Assembly (NCBI GenBank): GCA_022508505.1
Contig: JAFLVC010000008.1
Span: forward strand, 1 to 64,000
Direction of reading: 5' to 3'
Length of the DNA: 64,000 nucleotides
From: Clostridiales bacterium
Lineage (GTDB): Bacteria; Bacillota; Clostridia; Christensenellales; Pumilibacteraceae
The notes under the pieces were generated by a model. The model made no database searches, was not told the DNA's origin, and saw nothing but the letters and a program-made list of their open reading frames with translations. Position 1 is the stretch's first letter; the number at the start of each line of letters is the position of its first letter. Both the position numbers and the translations under genes were made by a program. Of the stretch, positions 8,336 to 16,597 are shown in pieces.

Positions 8336-10116
8336 TATTTTCTTACCGCCTTTTGAAACGTCTCGTACAGCTTTAAAAATATATCCGGAACAATGCCGTC
8401 CTTTGAAACAGCCCTTACGATATAGTCGACGCTGTTCAGCTTGTCCGGATCGGTTGCGGCGGTCTTTAACATTCTTTCATACAGTGCGGCGGAATACGTC
8501 GCACCCGCCGTCCGTCCGTCGCTACCGCCGCTTCCCAAAATGCGCAGTGCTTCGATTGCGTCGAGCACGGGGTTATCGCCGAGCACGAACGCCAGATAGG
8601 CATAAAAGCTTTTCGTGTCGGGGATGATGCTCGAGATGACAGCTTCGTCCCTGTTTTCAGGCATGTTGTCGGTTGGTATTACGATTATGCGTTCGAGCGG
8701 CTTTTCTTTGCCCGTAACCGTAACTCTGTAAAATCTCGAAAGCTCGTTTAATGCAAGATTTTCGAATATCATCGTCCCTTTCAGCGTTTGCGGACACTTT
8801 GCAAACAGCGGACACACCGTTATCGGGTAAGCCGAATGCTCGAACGGCACGTCGAGAACAATGTTGTATTTTTCGCCGATTTGCTCCACACGAGCGCTTG
8901 CTCCGCTTCTGCACAGCATTTTAATCACGATATCGAGGTTTTCGCCGTCGGATTCAGTCACGACGGTATTGACATCGACCTTTTCAAACGGATTACACTT
9001 CCCGTGCTCGTCACCGCAAAACAATTGATTTTTCAGCTTACCGAGGGTTAAATCGGCGCTTTTGCAAATGAGCCGCACCAAAAACTCGACGTTTCCGTAC
9101 ATCGCATTGTGCGACGCGTTCATCGAGCCCAAATATAGCTCTGCATTCGCCGCCGAGTTTTGGCGCAGCATGTACAGCTTTGCGTGTATGTCCTGCTGTG
9201 CCGCGTCGACCTCGCCGAACATATCCTCACCGTCGACGACTTCCGATCGCATGCAATACACCTCAAAGTTGTCGCTGCCTTGTACTTCATTCAGCGACTG
9301 CCGGCGCGTAAACAATGCGGGCTTAACCGTCGTCTTTTTCCACCTGTCGTTTAGTTCTTTTACCGTAGTTTTGCTCAAAAACGGCGACATTACGAGCAAT
9401 TCGTAATACTGCTCTTTGCCGAACAGCGGATAATTTCTTATGGAATAGCCGTCCACTCCGATCGGAATGAAGTCGAAATCCTCAAACGCGCCGTCATCCG
9501 TTTTGAACCCGACGTAATCGAGCTCGGAAATGAGCTCTTGTATTCTTTTGTTCTTGCTATTTCCCTCCGGCGTAGTCGGAATATAATTTTGCAAAAACGC
9601 CAAAAAATCCTTGAGCGGCCTATTCTTTTCGGCGCGCTCGCTCACATTGTCGCCGTCAAGTGCAATTACGACGTCCCAACTCCTGTCAAACGTCAGGTTG
9701 CGGCTGAGGACTATCAGTCGATACTTCTTTTCGCCCGTTTTGTTCTTGTATGAAATCAGCCAAAACTTGGGATGGAATGAGGCGTATCTGCTTTTGTCGA
9801 GCTTGACCGACACTTGATGCACGGAGTTTTCGAGCAAGGCGTACAGCGGAATGACCTTTGCGGGAGCGTGAATTTGCCCGCTCTCGCAAAACAACGCAAT
9901 TTTACCGCTCGTTTCATGCAACACGTGAAGCATGAAAACGGGATTGTTCAAAAGCGTGCTGTCGGTATCTTCGCTCAGTCCCAAGCTCATGCACGCGGCG
10001 ATAAAGGCGTCGAAATCGAGCGAATACGTCGTGCCGACCGCAAAGTCCAATTCATACCCCTCGGGCGGCGTCAATATCTTGCCGTAATCGACTCTGTCGT
10101 TCTGAGGCTCAAACAT
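8335..10116 (-). CDS. Phospholipase-D-fold nuclease, second gene of the putative defence operon
   Basis: A 593-residue protein with two PLD-like half-sites. The first is HPK at 115-117 with SRN at 138-140; the second is HAK at 311-313 followed by GSMNASHNAM (330-339) and an acidic NVEF. This HxK...GSxN pattern is the active site of the PLD superfamily, which includes nucleases such as DISARM DrmC and helicase-linked restriction nucleases. No signal peptide is seen, so a cytoplasmic DNA or RNA target is more likely than lipid. The start overlaps the end of the DUF6361-like gene by eight bases and its stop overlaps the helicase start. The C-terminal third (about 400-593) is unassigned and may carry partner or substrate recognition. 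Confidence 0.85.
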   Translation of the reverse strand: MFEPQNDRVDYGKILTPPEGYELDFAVGTTYSLDFDAFIAACMSLGLSEDTDSTLLNNPVFMLHVLHETSGKIALFCESGQIHAPAKVIPLYALLENSVHQVSVKLDKSRYASFHPKFWLISYKNKTGEKKYRLIVLSRNLTFDRSWDVVIALDGDNVSERAEKNRPLKDFLAFLQNYIPTTPEGNSKNKRIQELISELDYVGFKTDDGAFEDFDFIPIGVDGYSIRNYPLFGKEQYYELLVMSPFLSKTTVKELNDRWKKTTVKPALFTRRQSLNEVQGSDNFEVYCMRSEVVDGEDMFGEVDAAQQDIHAKLYMLRQNSAANAELYLGSMNASHNAMYGNVEFLVRLICKSADLTLGKLKNQLFCGDEHGKCNPFEKVDVNTVVTESDGENLDIVIKMLCRSGASARVEQIGEKYNIVLDVPFEHSAYPITVCPLFAKCPQTLKGTMIFENLALNELSRFYRVTVTGKEKPLERIIVIPTDNMPENRDEAVISSIIPDTKSFYAYLAFVLGDNPVLDAIEALRILGSGGSDGRTAGATYSAALYERMLKTAATDPDKLNSVDYIVRAVSKDGIVPDIFLKLYETFQKAVRK

Positions 10117-11293
10117 CGCTCGCCTCCCCGTCGAAAATGTCCTTAATCAGCTGCTTGGCTTGCGTAAACCGATAGTCGAGCTGTTTCCCTCCAATCCATT
10201 TGTCGGCGTATTCTGGGAGCGGATTAAGCGTCTTTGCTCGACCCTGCTTAATGCTGCGCTCTCTTTTTGCGACAATGGTTTTCAATGCGTCGATATTGCC
10301 TGCCGCCATCTCGCGTTTTGACTCGTCCAAAAAGCTTTTCAGCCCCCTATTAAAAATATCCAAGCGCAAAAATATCGCGTCTATATCGATGTCGGCATAA
10401 CGCTTTAAATCATGTTGAAGCTCGCTTATAATTTTGTTTGCGCTTTCGTTTTCGCCCTGTGAAATTACGATGTTGTAGACCACGCGCAGAACGTATAAGA
10501 AATTGCTGAAAGCAATCGCCATGTCGCAATCGGCCTTGAGCTTTTTGTCATCGACAAGCTCAGACAACGCCTCAAAAGAATCGCACTTTAGTATGTCGTC
10601 TTTTTTTGAGTTGAGCAGATGCACGAGCAGACTGTCGGGGGCGGCGCGTTTTATTTTATCTTTTAGGTACTCGGCCTCTTTTTTCGTCAGCCGCACGGTG
10701 AGTTTTTCTTTCCAATTAGGCTGATAAGTACGCAAATCCGGAAAAAAGCGGACGGTTTGCATCGCTCCGGCATCCTTATCGTCGCAGTCCTCGGTATCGT
10801 TCCTGCTGCCGAGCTTTTTGAGCGTGTCCTTATCCGACTTCAAAGCGCACATAGCTTTTAAATATTCGGAAAGCGAATGCGCACCTTTGAATATGCCGTA
10901 ACGCCGCAGCCCCGCCCAATACAGCGTGGACGGCGGACGCTTTACCCATTCCCGCCTGTTTATGTAGTCGACGCCGATTATGCCTAATTCCTGCGGGTTT
11001 GCCTTGTGTAATATTGCCGCCGAGGCGCGTTCGATTTCGTAAAGCCTTTTATATGCGACATTGGGATTTGGCAATTCGCTCCGCTCCAAATCCATACAGG
11101 CATACGGAACGATGAGAAAATATTTAGCGTGCCGGTGAAGAGTCGACGTCCCCGGAAAGAATAAATCCGCAAACCCGTCGCGTATGGGCGCTATGCCGAG
11201 CTCGTCCAGCGTTCCCGATTCGGTCAAGGACTCGAGAACACCGAGAACTTTATCCCGTTCGTTTTTTGAAAAATCGATCCAACCAAGTTGCAT
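10109..11293 (-). CDS. DUF6361-like protein, first gene of the putative defence operon
   Basis: A 394-residue protein that starts MQLGWIDFS and contains the early signature FFPGTSTLHRHAKYFLIVPY (about residues 49-68), which I recognise as that of the DUF6361 family. The rest is helical and charged with no catalytic motif that I can name. The ATG has GAGGATAAA in front. TTTACA with a 17-bp-distant TAAAAA upstream could be a weak promoter. The gene is first in a chain with the PLD-fold and helicase genes, all overlapping. In such modules the remaining subunit often recognises the target or controls the nuclease; that role is inference. Confidence 0.7.
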   Translation of the reverse strand: MQLGWIDFSKNERDKVLGVLESLTESGTLDELGIAPIRDGFADLFFPGTSTLHRHAKYFLIVPYACMDLERSELPNPNVAYKRLYEIERASAAILHKANPQELGIIGVDYINRREWVKRPPSTLYWAGLRRYGIFKGAHSLSEYLKAMCALKSDKDTLKKLGSRNDTEDCDDKDAGAMQTVRFFPDLRTYQPNWKEKLTVRLTKKEAEYLKDKIKRAAPDSLLVHLLNSKKDDILKCDSFEALSELVDDKKLKADCDMAIAFSNFLYVLRVVYNIVISQGENESANKIISELQHDLKRYADIDIDAIFLRLDIFNRGLKSFLDESKREMAAGNIDALKTIVAKRERSIKQGRAKTLNPLPEYADKWIGGKQLDYRFTQAKQLIKDIFDGEASDV

Positions 11294-11420
11294 TTTATCC
11301 TCGCGTATACAGATTCATTATATTTTTAGCACACACGCAGAAAAATGTAAAGTGCGATATGTACCGAAATCAGTACACTGTTTGACGGAATAATATCCGA
11401 CGGCAAGCGCGGCGGTGTGT

Positions 11421-11981
11421 TTATTTTCGACCGAACACCTTGTAAAGCAGTTCGACGTATTCCTTATATGCGTTTGTATCCCTTACCTTGTCGAGCTTTT
11501 CCGCAATGCCGCCGTAATACCACTCGTGCTTGCTCTTGTCCTTTACGTTAAACCTATTCCAAATCTCGTCGCCGATCTTCGTATAGTCGTTATAGACGGA
11601 CCGAATGTTTGCAAGCTTGTCGGCAAGAATAATTATCTGCTCATCCCTGTCGGCCTTCGGGATATATTCAAGAGTTTCGCGCTTTCTTATCTCCCAAGTC
11701 TCCGCCGCAGGTCTGTCCTCGCGCTTGTCCTCGCTGTCGGCGCAAACGAGCGCTGTTATTTTTTTGCCGAACTCACGCTCGAGCTGCTCTGCGGTAACCT
11801 CGGTGTCCTCTACTACGTCATGCAGCACCGCCGCCGCGATTACCTCTACGTCGTCGGTCATACTTGCCGCAATGACGGCCGCCTCCATGGGATGAACTAT
11901 GTACGGTATTTTTCCGCCCTTTCTGACAGCCCCGCTGTGCGCGTTTGTCGCGAATATTATCGCTTTATCTAAAATGTTCAT
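11421..11981 (-). CDS. HD-domain hydrolase of the SpoT/MESH1 type
   Basis: A 186-residue protein made of one HD domain. Metal-binding residues are visible at H30 (YIVHPMEAA), H54-D55 (LHDVVEDT) and further on in ILADKLANI. This arrangement matches the (p)ppGpp hydrolase half of RelA/SpoT and the small alarmone hydrolases (MESH1/SAH type). There is no synthetase domain, so a stand-alone role removing (p)ppGpp or a related nucleotide is likely. The ATG has GCGAGGAGATAACACT in front. It lies between the defence operon and tRNA-Lys, so it may mark the edge of the accessory region. Confidence 0.75.
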   Translation of the reverse strand: MNILDKAIIFATNAHSGAVRKGGKIPYIVHPMEAAVIAASMTDDVEVIAAAVLHDVVEDTEVTAEQLEREFGKKITALVCADSEDKREDRPAAETWEIRKRETLEYIPKADRDEQIIILADKLANIRSVYNDYTKIGDEIWNRFNVKDKSKHEWYYGGIAEKLDKVRDTNAYKEYVELLYKVFGRK

Positions 11982-12077
11982 AGTGTTATCTCCTCGCTAA
12001 TATTATATATTGAACCGTATTGCATGTCTACTTTTTACGTGCATTTTCGTAAAATGAAGAGTGAATAACGAAAAAGT

Positions 12078-12112
12078 AAAAATCGGCAAACACGTGGTGC
12101 TTACCGATTTTT
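12078..12112 (-). terminator. Terminator of tRNA-Lys
   Basis: On the minus strand AAAAATCGGTAA and TTGCCGATTTTT form a stem of about ten pairs with one G-T around an 11-base loop, ending in a T run, directly after the tRNA 3' end. Confidence 0.75.
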
Positions 12113-12187
12113 GGTGATCCATCCGCGATTCGAACGCGGGACAACTTGATTAAAAGTCAAGTGCTCTGCCAACTGAGCTAATGGACC
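12112..12187 (-). tRNA. tRNA-Lys (anticodon TTT)
   Basis: A complete 76-base cloverleaf: acceptor GGTCCAT pairs with ATGGATC (one G-T), D-arm AGCTCAGTTGGCAGAGC, anticodon stem CTTGA/TCAAG around CTTTTAA with anticodon TTT, and T-arm CGCGTTCGAATCGCG. The 3' CCA is encoded. It sits near the boundary of the accessory region, but I found no copy of its 3' end elsewhere that would mark an integration site. Confidence 0.97.
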
Positions 12188-12217
12188 GCAGACAACGCTT
12201 TGCTGTTTTGCTCGAAT

Positions 12218-12246
12218 ATTTTATCACTTATACATTGCGTTGTCAA
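12218..12246 (-). promoter_or_regulatory. SigA-type promoter of tRNA-Lys
   Basis: TTGACA (12246-12241), 17-bp spacer, TAAAAT (12223-12218), about 30 bases upstream of the mature tRNA 5' end. Confidence 0.8.
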
Positions 12247-12331
12247 GCAAATTGCCGTATACAAATTGTTAATTGCGCCCAAGCCCCGCGCCGCAAGCGC
12301 GACAGCCGGACGAGCATAGACAGTCAAAAGC

Positions 12332-12901
12332 TTATGCTATATTCAGCTTTCTTCTTAGCTCTGCGAGAGCTCTTGCGCGGTGGCTGACCGCGTTCTTTTC
12401 CTCTTCGCTCGCCTGCCCGAACGTCTTGCCGAGATCGTCGCTTATGAACAGCGGATCGTAGCCGAAGCCGCCGTCGCCCGCCTTTTCGAAAGCTATCTTG
12501 CCGTACGTATTTCCGACCGCTTCTATGATATTTTTGCCGTCGAAATGCACGATGCAGCATGTGAAGTGCGCACGCCTGTCCTGTTTTCCGTCGAGCGCCG
12601 CAAGCAGCTTTTTATTGTTAGCGTCGTCGCCCGCGCCGCTGTACCGCGCCGAAAACACCCCTGGCGCGCCGCCCAAAGCGTCCACGCACAGACCGCTGTC
12701 GTCGGCTACGGTCGGCTTTCCGCACAGCTCGAAAAGCGCGCGAGCTTTGATTAGCGCGTTATCGTAAAACGTCTCGCCCGTCTCCTCGACGTCAAACTCA
12801 ATTCCGAGCTCTTTGGGCGTAAGCACCGTGTAACCCTTTAACATTTCGCGGAATTCGGCAATCTTGCCCGCATTTCCGCTCGCAAGCACAATTTCTTTCA
12901 T
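12332..12901 (-). CDS. rdgB: XTP/dITP diphosphatase (RdgB/HAM1 family)
   Basis: A 189-residue house-cleaning enzyme that hydrolyses non-canonical purine triphosphates (XTP, ITP, dITP) to monophosphates. Family hallmarks are present: LASGNAGKIAEF at the N-terminus for substrate binding, the metal-binding ADDSGLCVDALGGAPGVFSAR, and the C-terminal GYDPLF and SHRARAL segments. Length is normal for the family. No Shine-Dalgarno sequence precedes the ATG; only six bases separate it from a -10 box, so the predicted transcript starts at the A of ATG and is leaderless. It is the only gene between that promoter and tRNA-Lys. Confidence 0.95.
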   Translation of the reverse strand: MKEIVLASGNAGKIAEFREMLKGYTVLTPKELGIEFDVEETGETFYDNALIKARALFELCGKPTVADDSGLCVDALGGAPGVFSARYSGAGDDANNKKLLAALDGKQDRRAHFTCCIVHFDGKNIIEAVGNTYGKIAFEKAGDGGFGYDPLFISDDLGKTFGQASEEEKNAVSHRARALAELRRKLNIA

Positions 12902-12907
12902 AGCTAT

Positions 12908-12936
12908 ATTTTACAGTTTTTTCGTATAAATATCAA
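12908..12936 (-). promoter_or_regulatory. SigA-type promoter of rdgB, predicted leaderless start
   Basis: TTGATA (12936-12931), 17-bp spacer, TAAAAT (12913-12908). Counting the last T of the -10 as -7, +1 falls on 12901, the A of the ATG. The six bases between (ATAGCT) contain no ribosome-binding site. Confidence 0.8.
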
Positions 12937-12963
12937 GCGATACGGCGCACTATCGGAAGTTAT

Positions 12964-14346
12964 TTATATTTCTACGTCCTCTCTCTTCGCCCGCTTTTTG
13001 TAGACAATGAAGGTTATTATAATCGCAGCCGTTGACCCCGCCAACAGCGCGGCTCCTAAACCGACAATTACATAGCAGACATATTCGTAGTATTCTTCGC
13101 TTTTTATATAGTCCTCGTACGAAAAATATTCCTTCTCCTCCGTCGCCAAATAGTAGAAATTATTCCACTTCTTCTTCTTGACGCCGCTGAGCGAAAACTC
13201 ACTATCGGCGGAGCTATCAATGTAAATGGTGATCGTATCACCCACTTTAACCTCTTTTAAAAACGAATAATCAAATTCGTCTAAATATGTAGAGGACAGT
13301 CGATATTCCGTCGGAATATTATAAAACCCGATTGCGACATAAGCGTACTTGCCGTATTGTTCGCGACAATACTCGAGCTGTCCCGTTATCGGCGTGAGCT
13401 CGTCGAAGTTTTTTCTTTCGGCGGAAATTCCGATTAGCCCGAGCATAAATACAGCGCCCAGCAGCATCAAGGTAATGCAAAGAACGAGCGTCGCTATGAA
13501 TTTATTCTTGCTTGCGCCCTTTACCCTTTTGTCGGTGAATTTGTATTTTTCGCCGAGAGCGAAGTCGTCCCAGTTCAGCTCTTTTTTCAATCCTGCGAGT
13601 GTGACCAATAAATTGAGCGCAATGGCAAAGACAAGCATTACACTGATCAAAACAGTCGCGAGCACATTGGCGCGTAACAATAGCATCAACAAGACGACAG
13701 CCGCCAAAATCGCCGCACCGACCGTCGAAAAGCCGATTATCTGGCTTTTTCTTCTTTGCTTGTAGCTTTCTCTGTATTCGTGTCCTATTCTCGTCAAAAT
13801 GGCTTTTTCTTCGCTGAAAGCTTCATCCTCTTCGGATTCGTCGCCAAATATGTCTGACTTGCGCACGTTGATGCGTCCGATCAATTCGTTGACGCCCGGC
13901 GTAAACGAATCGACATGAAACAGGCATTTGTTGTGCTTACCGAAAAAACCGATAGAATGTCGCCCGTCGTTGACTATGCGGCGGATATCGCCGACCTTAA
14001 TTATCTTGAACTTGAAAAACTTGCGTATATACACGCTGTCATCCTTAATCGCCGCGTAAGTAAAGTACTGCTCGTAAAGACCGATAAGACCGATGATAGC
14101 AACGGCCAACAATATGCCGTAAATTGTCCACAGCGCCGCTTTGTCATCCCAAACAAAGAGCAGATATATTTCCAACGCAACCGTCAAAAACCCGATTGCA
14201 AACATCAAGTGCGATATAACAAGCAAAAACCTCGTCGGCTCGGTCGAAAATTCACAGTCCGGCTTTTTATATGTTTTGTGGAAAATATTAATAAGCAAGT
14301 ACAAAACGGCTAATAGTCCCGCCGTAACCGTAAAAGCTATTAACAT
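12964..14346 (-). CDS. Multispanning membrane protein of unknown function
   Basis: A 460-residue protein with about seven hydrophobic segments: near residues 1-20, 42-68, 78-90, 205-225, 230-250, 290-312 and 425-450. Charged cytoplasmic-type stretches lie between them. The part from about 320 to 405 (an alternation of short strands ending in VGDTITIYI) resembles DUF3592-type domains, which are uncharacterised membrane-linked beta domains. GGAGGAGTTCAAACG precedes the ATG, and a TTGCGT/TATAGT pair with an 18-bp spacer may be its promoter. No catalytic motif seen; function unknown. Confidence 0.7.
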   Translation of the reverse strand: MLIAFTVTAGLLAVLYLLINIFHKTYKKPDCEFSTEPTRFLLVISHLMFAIGFLTVALEIYLLFVWDDKAALWTIYGILLAVAIIGLIGLYEQYFTYAAIKDDSVYIRKFFKFKIIKVGDIRRIVNDGRHSIGFFGKHNKCLFHVDSFTPGVNELIGRINVRKSDIFGDESEEDEAFSEEKAILTRIGHEYRESYKQRRKSQIIGFSTVGAAILAAVVLLMLLLRANVLATVLISVMLVFAIALNLLVTLAGLKKELNWDDFALGEKYKFTDKRVKGASKNKFIATLVLCITLMLLGAVFMLGLIGISAERKNFDELTPITGQLEYCREQYGKYAYVAIGFYNIPTEYRLSSTYLDEFDYSFLKEVKVGDTITIYIDSSADSEFSLSGVKKKKWNNFYYLATEEKEYFSYEDYIKSEEYYEYVCYVIVGLGAALLAGSTAAIIITFIVYKKRAKREDVEI

Positions 14347-14482
14347 CGTTTGAACTCCTCCGTAAACACTATAATTTTAGCACACATTTAAACGCAATAC
14401 AATATAATTTGTATCATTTTTACACTTATATCAGAATTTTAATATATTGCAAAAACCCCTGCCGACTGAAACGCAAACAAAC

Positions 14483-14505
14483 AAAAAGGGCGCGAGTGCG
14501 CCCTT
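14483..14505 (-). terminator. Terminator of the LRR gene
   Basis: A perfect 8-bp stem (AAGGGCGC with GCGCCCTT) and a 4-base loop, followed on the minus strand by a T run, lies about 57 bp after the LRR stop codon. Confidence 0.8.
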
Positions 14506-14561
14506 ATATGCCGCTTATGTTCAGTACCCGAAAAGGATTACTACGTTCTATTTGTCTTTTT

Positions 14562-15284
14562 TCAATCGGCAAAGTGAACGGTGTAGGCGCCGACATCTGT
14601 ATCCCAACCACCCTCCTTCTTAACGGAATTCCACTGCTTTGACGTGCCATCAAAATATATATCCGTGAGCGAACCGCAACCGGCGAATGAACCCTCCTCA
14701 ATCACCGTTACGCTGTTTGGTATAGTTACGCTTGTAAGAGAAATGCAACCGCAAAATGCCCACTCCCCAATCTTAGTTACGCTGTTTGGTATAGTTACGC
14801 TTGTAAGAGAAATGCAATCTTTGAACGTCCAATCCTCAATCTCCGTCACGTTGCTTGGTATAGTTACGCTTGTAAGAGAACGGCAACCTTCGAATGCATT
14901 CCAACCAATCTTCGTTACGCTGTTCGGTATCGCTATACTTGCAAGAGAACTGCAACCATAGAATGCACTCAACTTAATCACCGTTACGCTGTTCGGTATT
15001 GTTATGCTTGTAAGTGAACTACATCCATTGAATACCCAACCCCCAATCTCCGTTACGCTGTTCGGTATCGTTATGCTTGTAAGTGAACTGCAGCATTGGA
15101 ATGCGCACTCTCCGATCTTCGTTACGCTGTTAGGTATAGTTATGCTTGTAAGTGAACTGCAATGGAAGAATGCCAATTTATCAATCTTCTTAACGCCGTC
15201 CGGAATAACTACTTCACCGCTTTTACCATTATACCTTACGAGCGTCGTGCCTTCGATTCTAAAATCTTCTTTGTTGTATTCCAT
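14562..15284 (-). CDS. BspA-type leucine-rich repeat protein
   Basis: A 240-residue protein built from about eight tandem 23-residue repeats of the BspA/LRR_5 type, core consensus SLTSITIPNSVTxIGxxAF with a CxxCSS-like turn. These repeats fold into a solenoid used for protein binding, often on cell surfaces of gut bacteria and in Trichomonas. No signal peptide or anchor is visible here, so it may act inside the cell. I choose the ATG at 15284 because GGAGAG lies five bases before it; an upstream frame extension has none. The C-terminus diverges into a short capping segment. It has its own promoter and terminator, and its DNA repeats are nearly identical, which invites copy-number change. Confidence 0.85.
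   Translation of the reverse strand: MEYNKEDFRIEGTTLVRYNGKSGEVVIPDGVKKIDKLAFFHCSSLTSITIPNSVTKIGECAFQCCSSLTSITIPNSVTEIGGWVFNGCSSLTSITIPNSVTVIKLSAFYGCSSLASIAIPNSVTKIGWNAFEGCRSLTSVTIPSNVTEIEDWTFKDCISLTSVTIPNSVTKIGEWAFCGCISLTSVTIPNSVTVIEEGSFAGCGSLTDIYFDGTSKQWNSVKKEGGWDTDVGAYTVHFAD
14700..15180. repeat. Seven tandem 69-bp repeats inside the LRR gene
   Basis: On the plus strand a core GTTACGCTGTT(T/C)GGTAT recurs at 69-bp intervals, followed each time by GTTA(C/T)GCTTGTAAG. High DNA identity suggests recent expansion or gene conversion. Confidence 0.85.
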
Positions 15285-15308
15285 TATGCTCTCCGAAAAT
15301 TTATTTAT

Positions 15309-15337
15309 ACTATAGCACACTTTTCGATAATTTTCAA
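15309..15337 (-). promoter_or_regulatory. SigA-type promoter of the LRR gene
   Basis: TTGAAA (15337-15332), 17-bp spacer, TATAGT (15314-15309); the ATG at 15284 follows a GGAGAG ribosome-binding site. Confidence 0.75.
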
Positions 15338-15401
15338 TAACTATATGTACCGAAACATGCTTTTCGAATGGTTATGTCAATTGCTGTCGATAGAATACAA
15401 T

Positions 15402-15528
15402 AATGAAGTCGGCATGCCGGAGAAGCACGAAGTCGCGCAGAGCGCGGAGCAGCACGAAAAATGAAGCGAAGCGCCGAAAGACATTAGCGAGCTTGCGAGC
15501 GACTTCATTAGGCGAAGCCGACTTCATT
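15402..15528. repeat. Intergenic inverted-repeat element
   Basis: AATGAAGTCGGC at 15402-15413 is the exact reverse complement of 15517-15528. A second copy of the arm, GACTTCATTA at 15501-15510, matches the reverse complement of 15401-15410. The sequence between is rich in GAAGC and GAGC words. It looks like a non-coding, possibly mobile, palindromic repeat unit in the 15285-15709 gap; apart from this, the promoter and the hairpin at 15558, that gap holds nothing I recognise. Confidence 0.6.
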
Positions 15529-15557
15529 TTTCATGCCGCAATAGCGGCGCTTCATTC

Positions 15558-15602
15558 GCACCAAACGAAAAAGGAGCCTCGAGCTCCTTTTTCGTTTGGT
15601 GC
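15558..15602. terminator. Perfect 20-bp inverted repeat with nested bidirectional terminator
   Basis: Arms 15558-15577 and 15583-15602 are perfect reverse complements around a 5-base loop. The inner stem GGAGC/GCTCC is followed by T runs on both strands, so it can end transcription from either side. The long uninterrupted outer stem is unusual for a simple terminator. Confidence 0.8.
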
Positions 15603-15709
15603 ACCGTCCGAAAACATGGTTGAACTTCTTGTGTGGACGAAACTATGTATTGCGAACGAAACTTTGCTTGCAAAGTGTAGTGAGCTACATTAAATTGATA
15701 AATCAATCC

Positions 15710-16147
15710 TTATTTATATATTTCATTTACAGTAATGTAACCGCCCCTATGATTTGTTACAAGCCCTGTCCAATCTAATATAGCCGCAAAGTATGTAGAA
15801 CGACGAAGCGTTTTGTCTCCAACATTCTTACCGTAAAACTCAATAGAGATAAAAGCGTCTATTGTATCAACAGGGAAACCATCACTACCAATTCTTTGAC
15901 CGTTGTGTGCCGCATTAGCCCCAAGATACATTTCACCACCGAGCGAAATTGCCTTTTCGTAAATCGCATATAAAATCTTGAACTCACAATTAAGTGATGA
16001 GTATCGAGAGTTAATAATCCCATTTTTACTGTCAGATAACCAAAGATTCATAGTGCCACCGTTTATCATGGTAAGTTGAGATTTGCCACCTTCGCTCTCG
16101 AAGCGGTCAATGATAGATTTTGTAAAATCCAAATAGCTAATTTTCAT
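15710..16147 (-). CDS. Uncharacterised small protein downstream of a DUF7662-like gene
   Basis: A 145-residue soluble protein that I do not recognise. It has no signal peptide or long hydrophobic stretch. Notable segments are GGEMYLGANAAHNGQ and SIEFYGKNVGDKTLRRSTYF. It follows the coiled-coil/DUF7662-like gene by 12 bp and shares its promoter. Its codon and base use is AT-rich compared with the core genes, which suggests acquisition by transfer. It could be an effector or substrate-binding partner of its neighbour, but nothing in the sequence shows that. Confidence 0.65.
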   Translation of the reverse strand: MKISYLDFTKSIIDRFESEGGKSQLTMINGGTMNLWLSDSKNGIINSRYSSLNCEFKILYAIYEKAISLGGEMYLGANAAHNGQRIGSDGFPVDTIDAFISIEFYGKNVGDKTLRRSTYFAAILDWTGLVTNHRGGYITVNEIYK

Positions 16148-16159
16148 AATGACACCTCA

Positions 16160-16540
16160 TTAAAATATATTTTTAATAAAAGTTACTGTATCACGCTCTA
16201 CATCTACACGAGTTTTATAGCCTACCGCCATCCAACTTGACGCGTAAGAATGCGTTTCAGTATTTGCCCAATAAGATTGCTTAAATTTTCGCGCCGTATC
16301 AGGCAATGTAAACCCCAATATTTCTTCTATTTGCGAGTATGTAAGGGTGACTCTTGTTTCATTTGACGATAACAAGTATTCTGCCAAGCCTCTGTATTTG
16401 GCACTGACTTTGTCGAGTTGTACAGTAGCTTGTGATAGCGGTGCTGGTGCATTGTTGATTTTTTCTTCCAACACTTGCACTTTGTTTTCCAGCACTTTAA
16501 TGCGTTCCAGCATTTCCAACATTACTTGACTGTATTCCAT
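16160..16540 (-). CDS. Coiled-coil protein with DUF7662-like domain
   Basis: A 126-residue protein. Residues about 5-32 form a coiled coil; residues about 48-124 follow a pattern I associate with DUF7662: KYRGLAEYL, a hydrophobic TLTYSQIEEILGFTLP, then SYWAN and SSWMAVGYKT with a closing VTFIK. That domain occurs in phage and restriction-linked proteins and may contact nucleic acid; its function is not known to me. AGGAGGTTTATTAA precedes the ATG and a consensus promoter lies just upstream. It is first in a two-gene AT-rich unit beside tRNA-Leu. Confidence 0.65.
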   Translation of the reverse strand: MEYSQVMLEMLERIKVLENKVQVLEEKINNAPAPLSQATVQLDKVSAKYRGLAEYLLSSNETRVTLTYSQIEEILGFTLPDTARKFKQSYWANTETHSYASSWMAVGYKTRVDVERDTVTFIKNIF

Positions 16541-16568
16541 TTAATAAACCTCCTATTGATTTAAACTA

Positions 16569-16597
16569 ATTGTACCACATAAAAATACTAATGTCAA
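16569..16597 (-). promoter_or_regulatory. SigA-type promoter of the DUF7662-like operon
   Basis: TTGACA (16597-16592), 17-bp spacer, TACAAT (16574-16569). The gap from 16541 to 16808 is otherwise strongly AT-rich with no gene that I can see. Confidence 0.8.

Noticed and set aside
5048-11293. DISARM system
   Set aside because: Helicase and PLD nuclease are present, but neither a DrmB (DUF1998) gene nor a DNA methylase is in the region.
12112-12187. tRNA-Lys as the attachment site of an integrated element
   Set aside because: No second copy of the tRNA 3' end and no integrase gene were found in the first 12 kb.
14700-15180. CRISPR-like array
   Set aside because: The regular 69-bp repeats are in frame and encode LRR units; there are no unique spacers.
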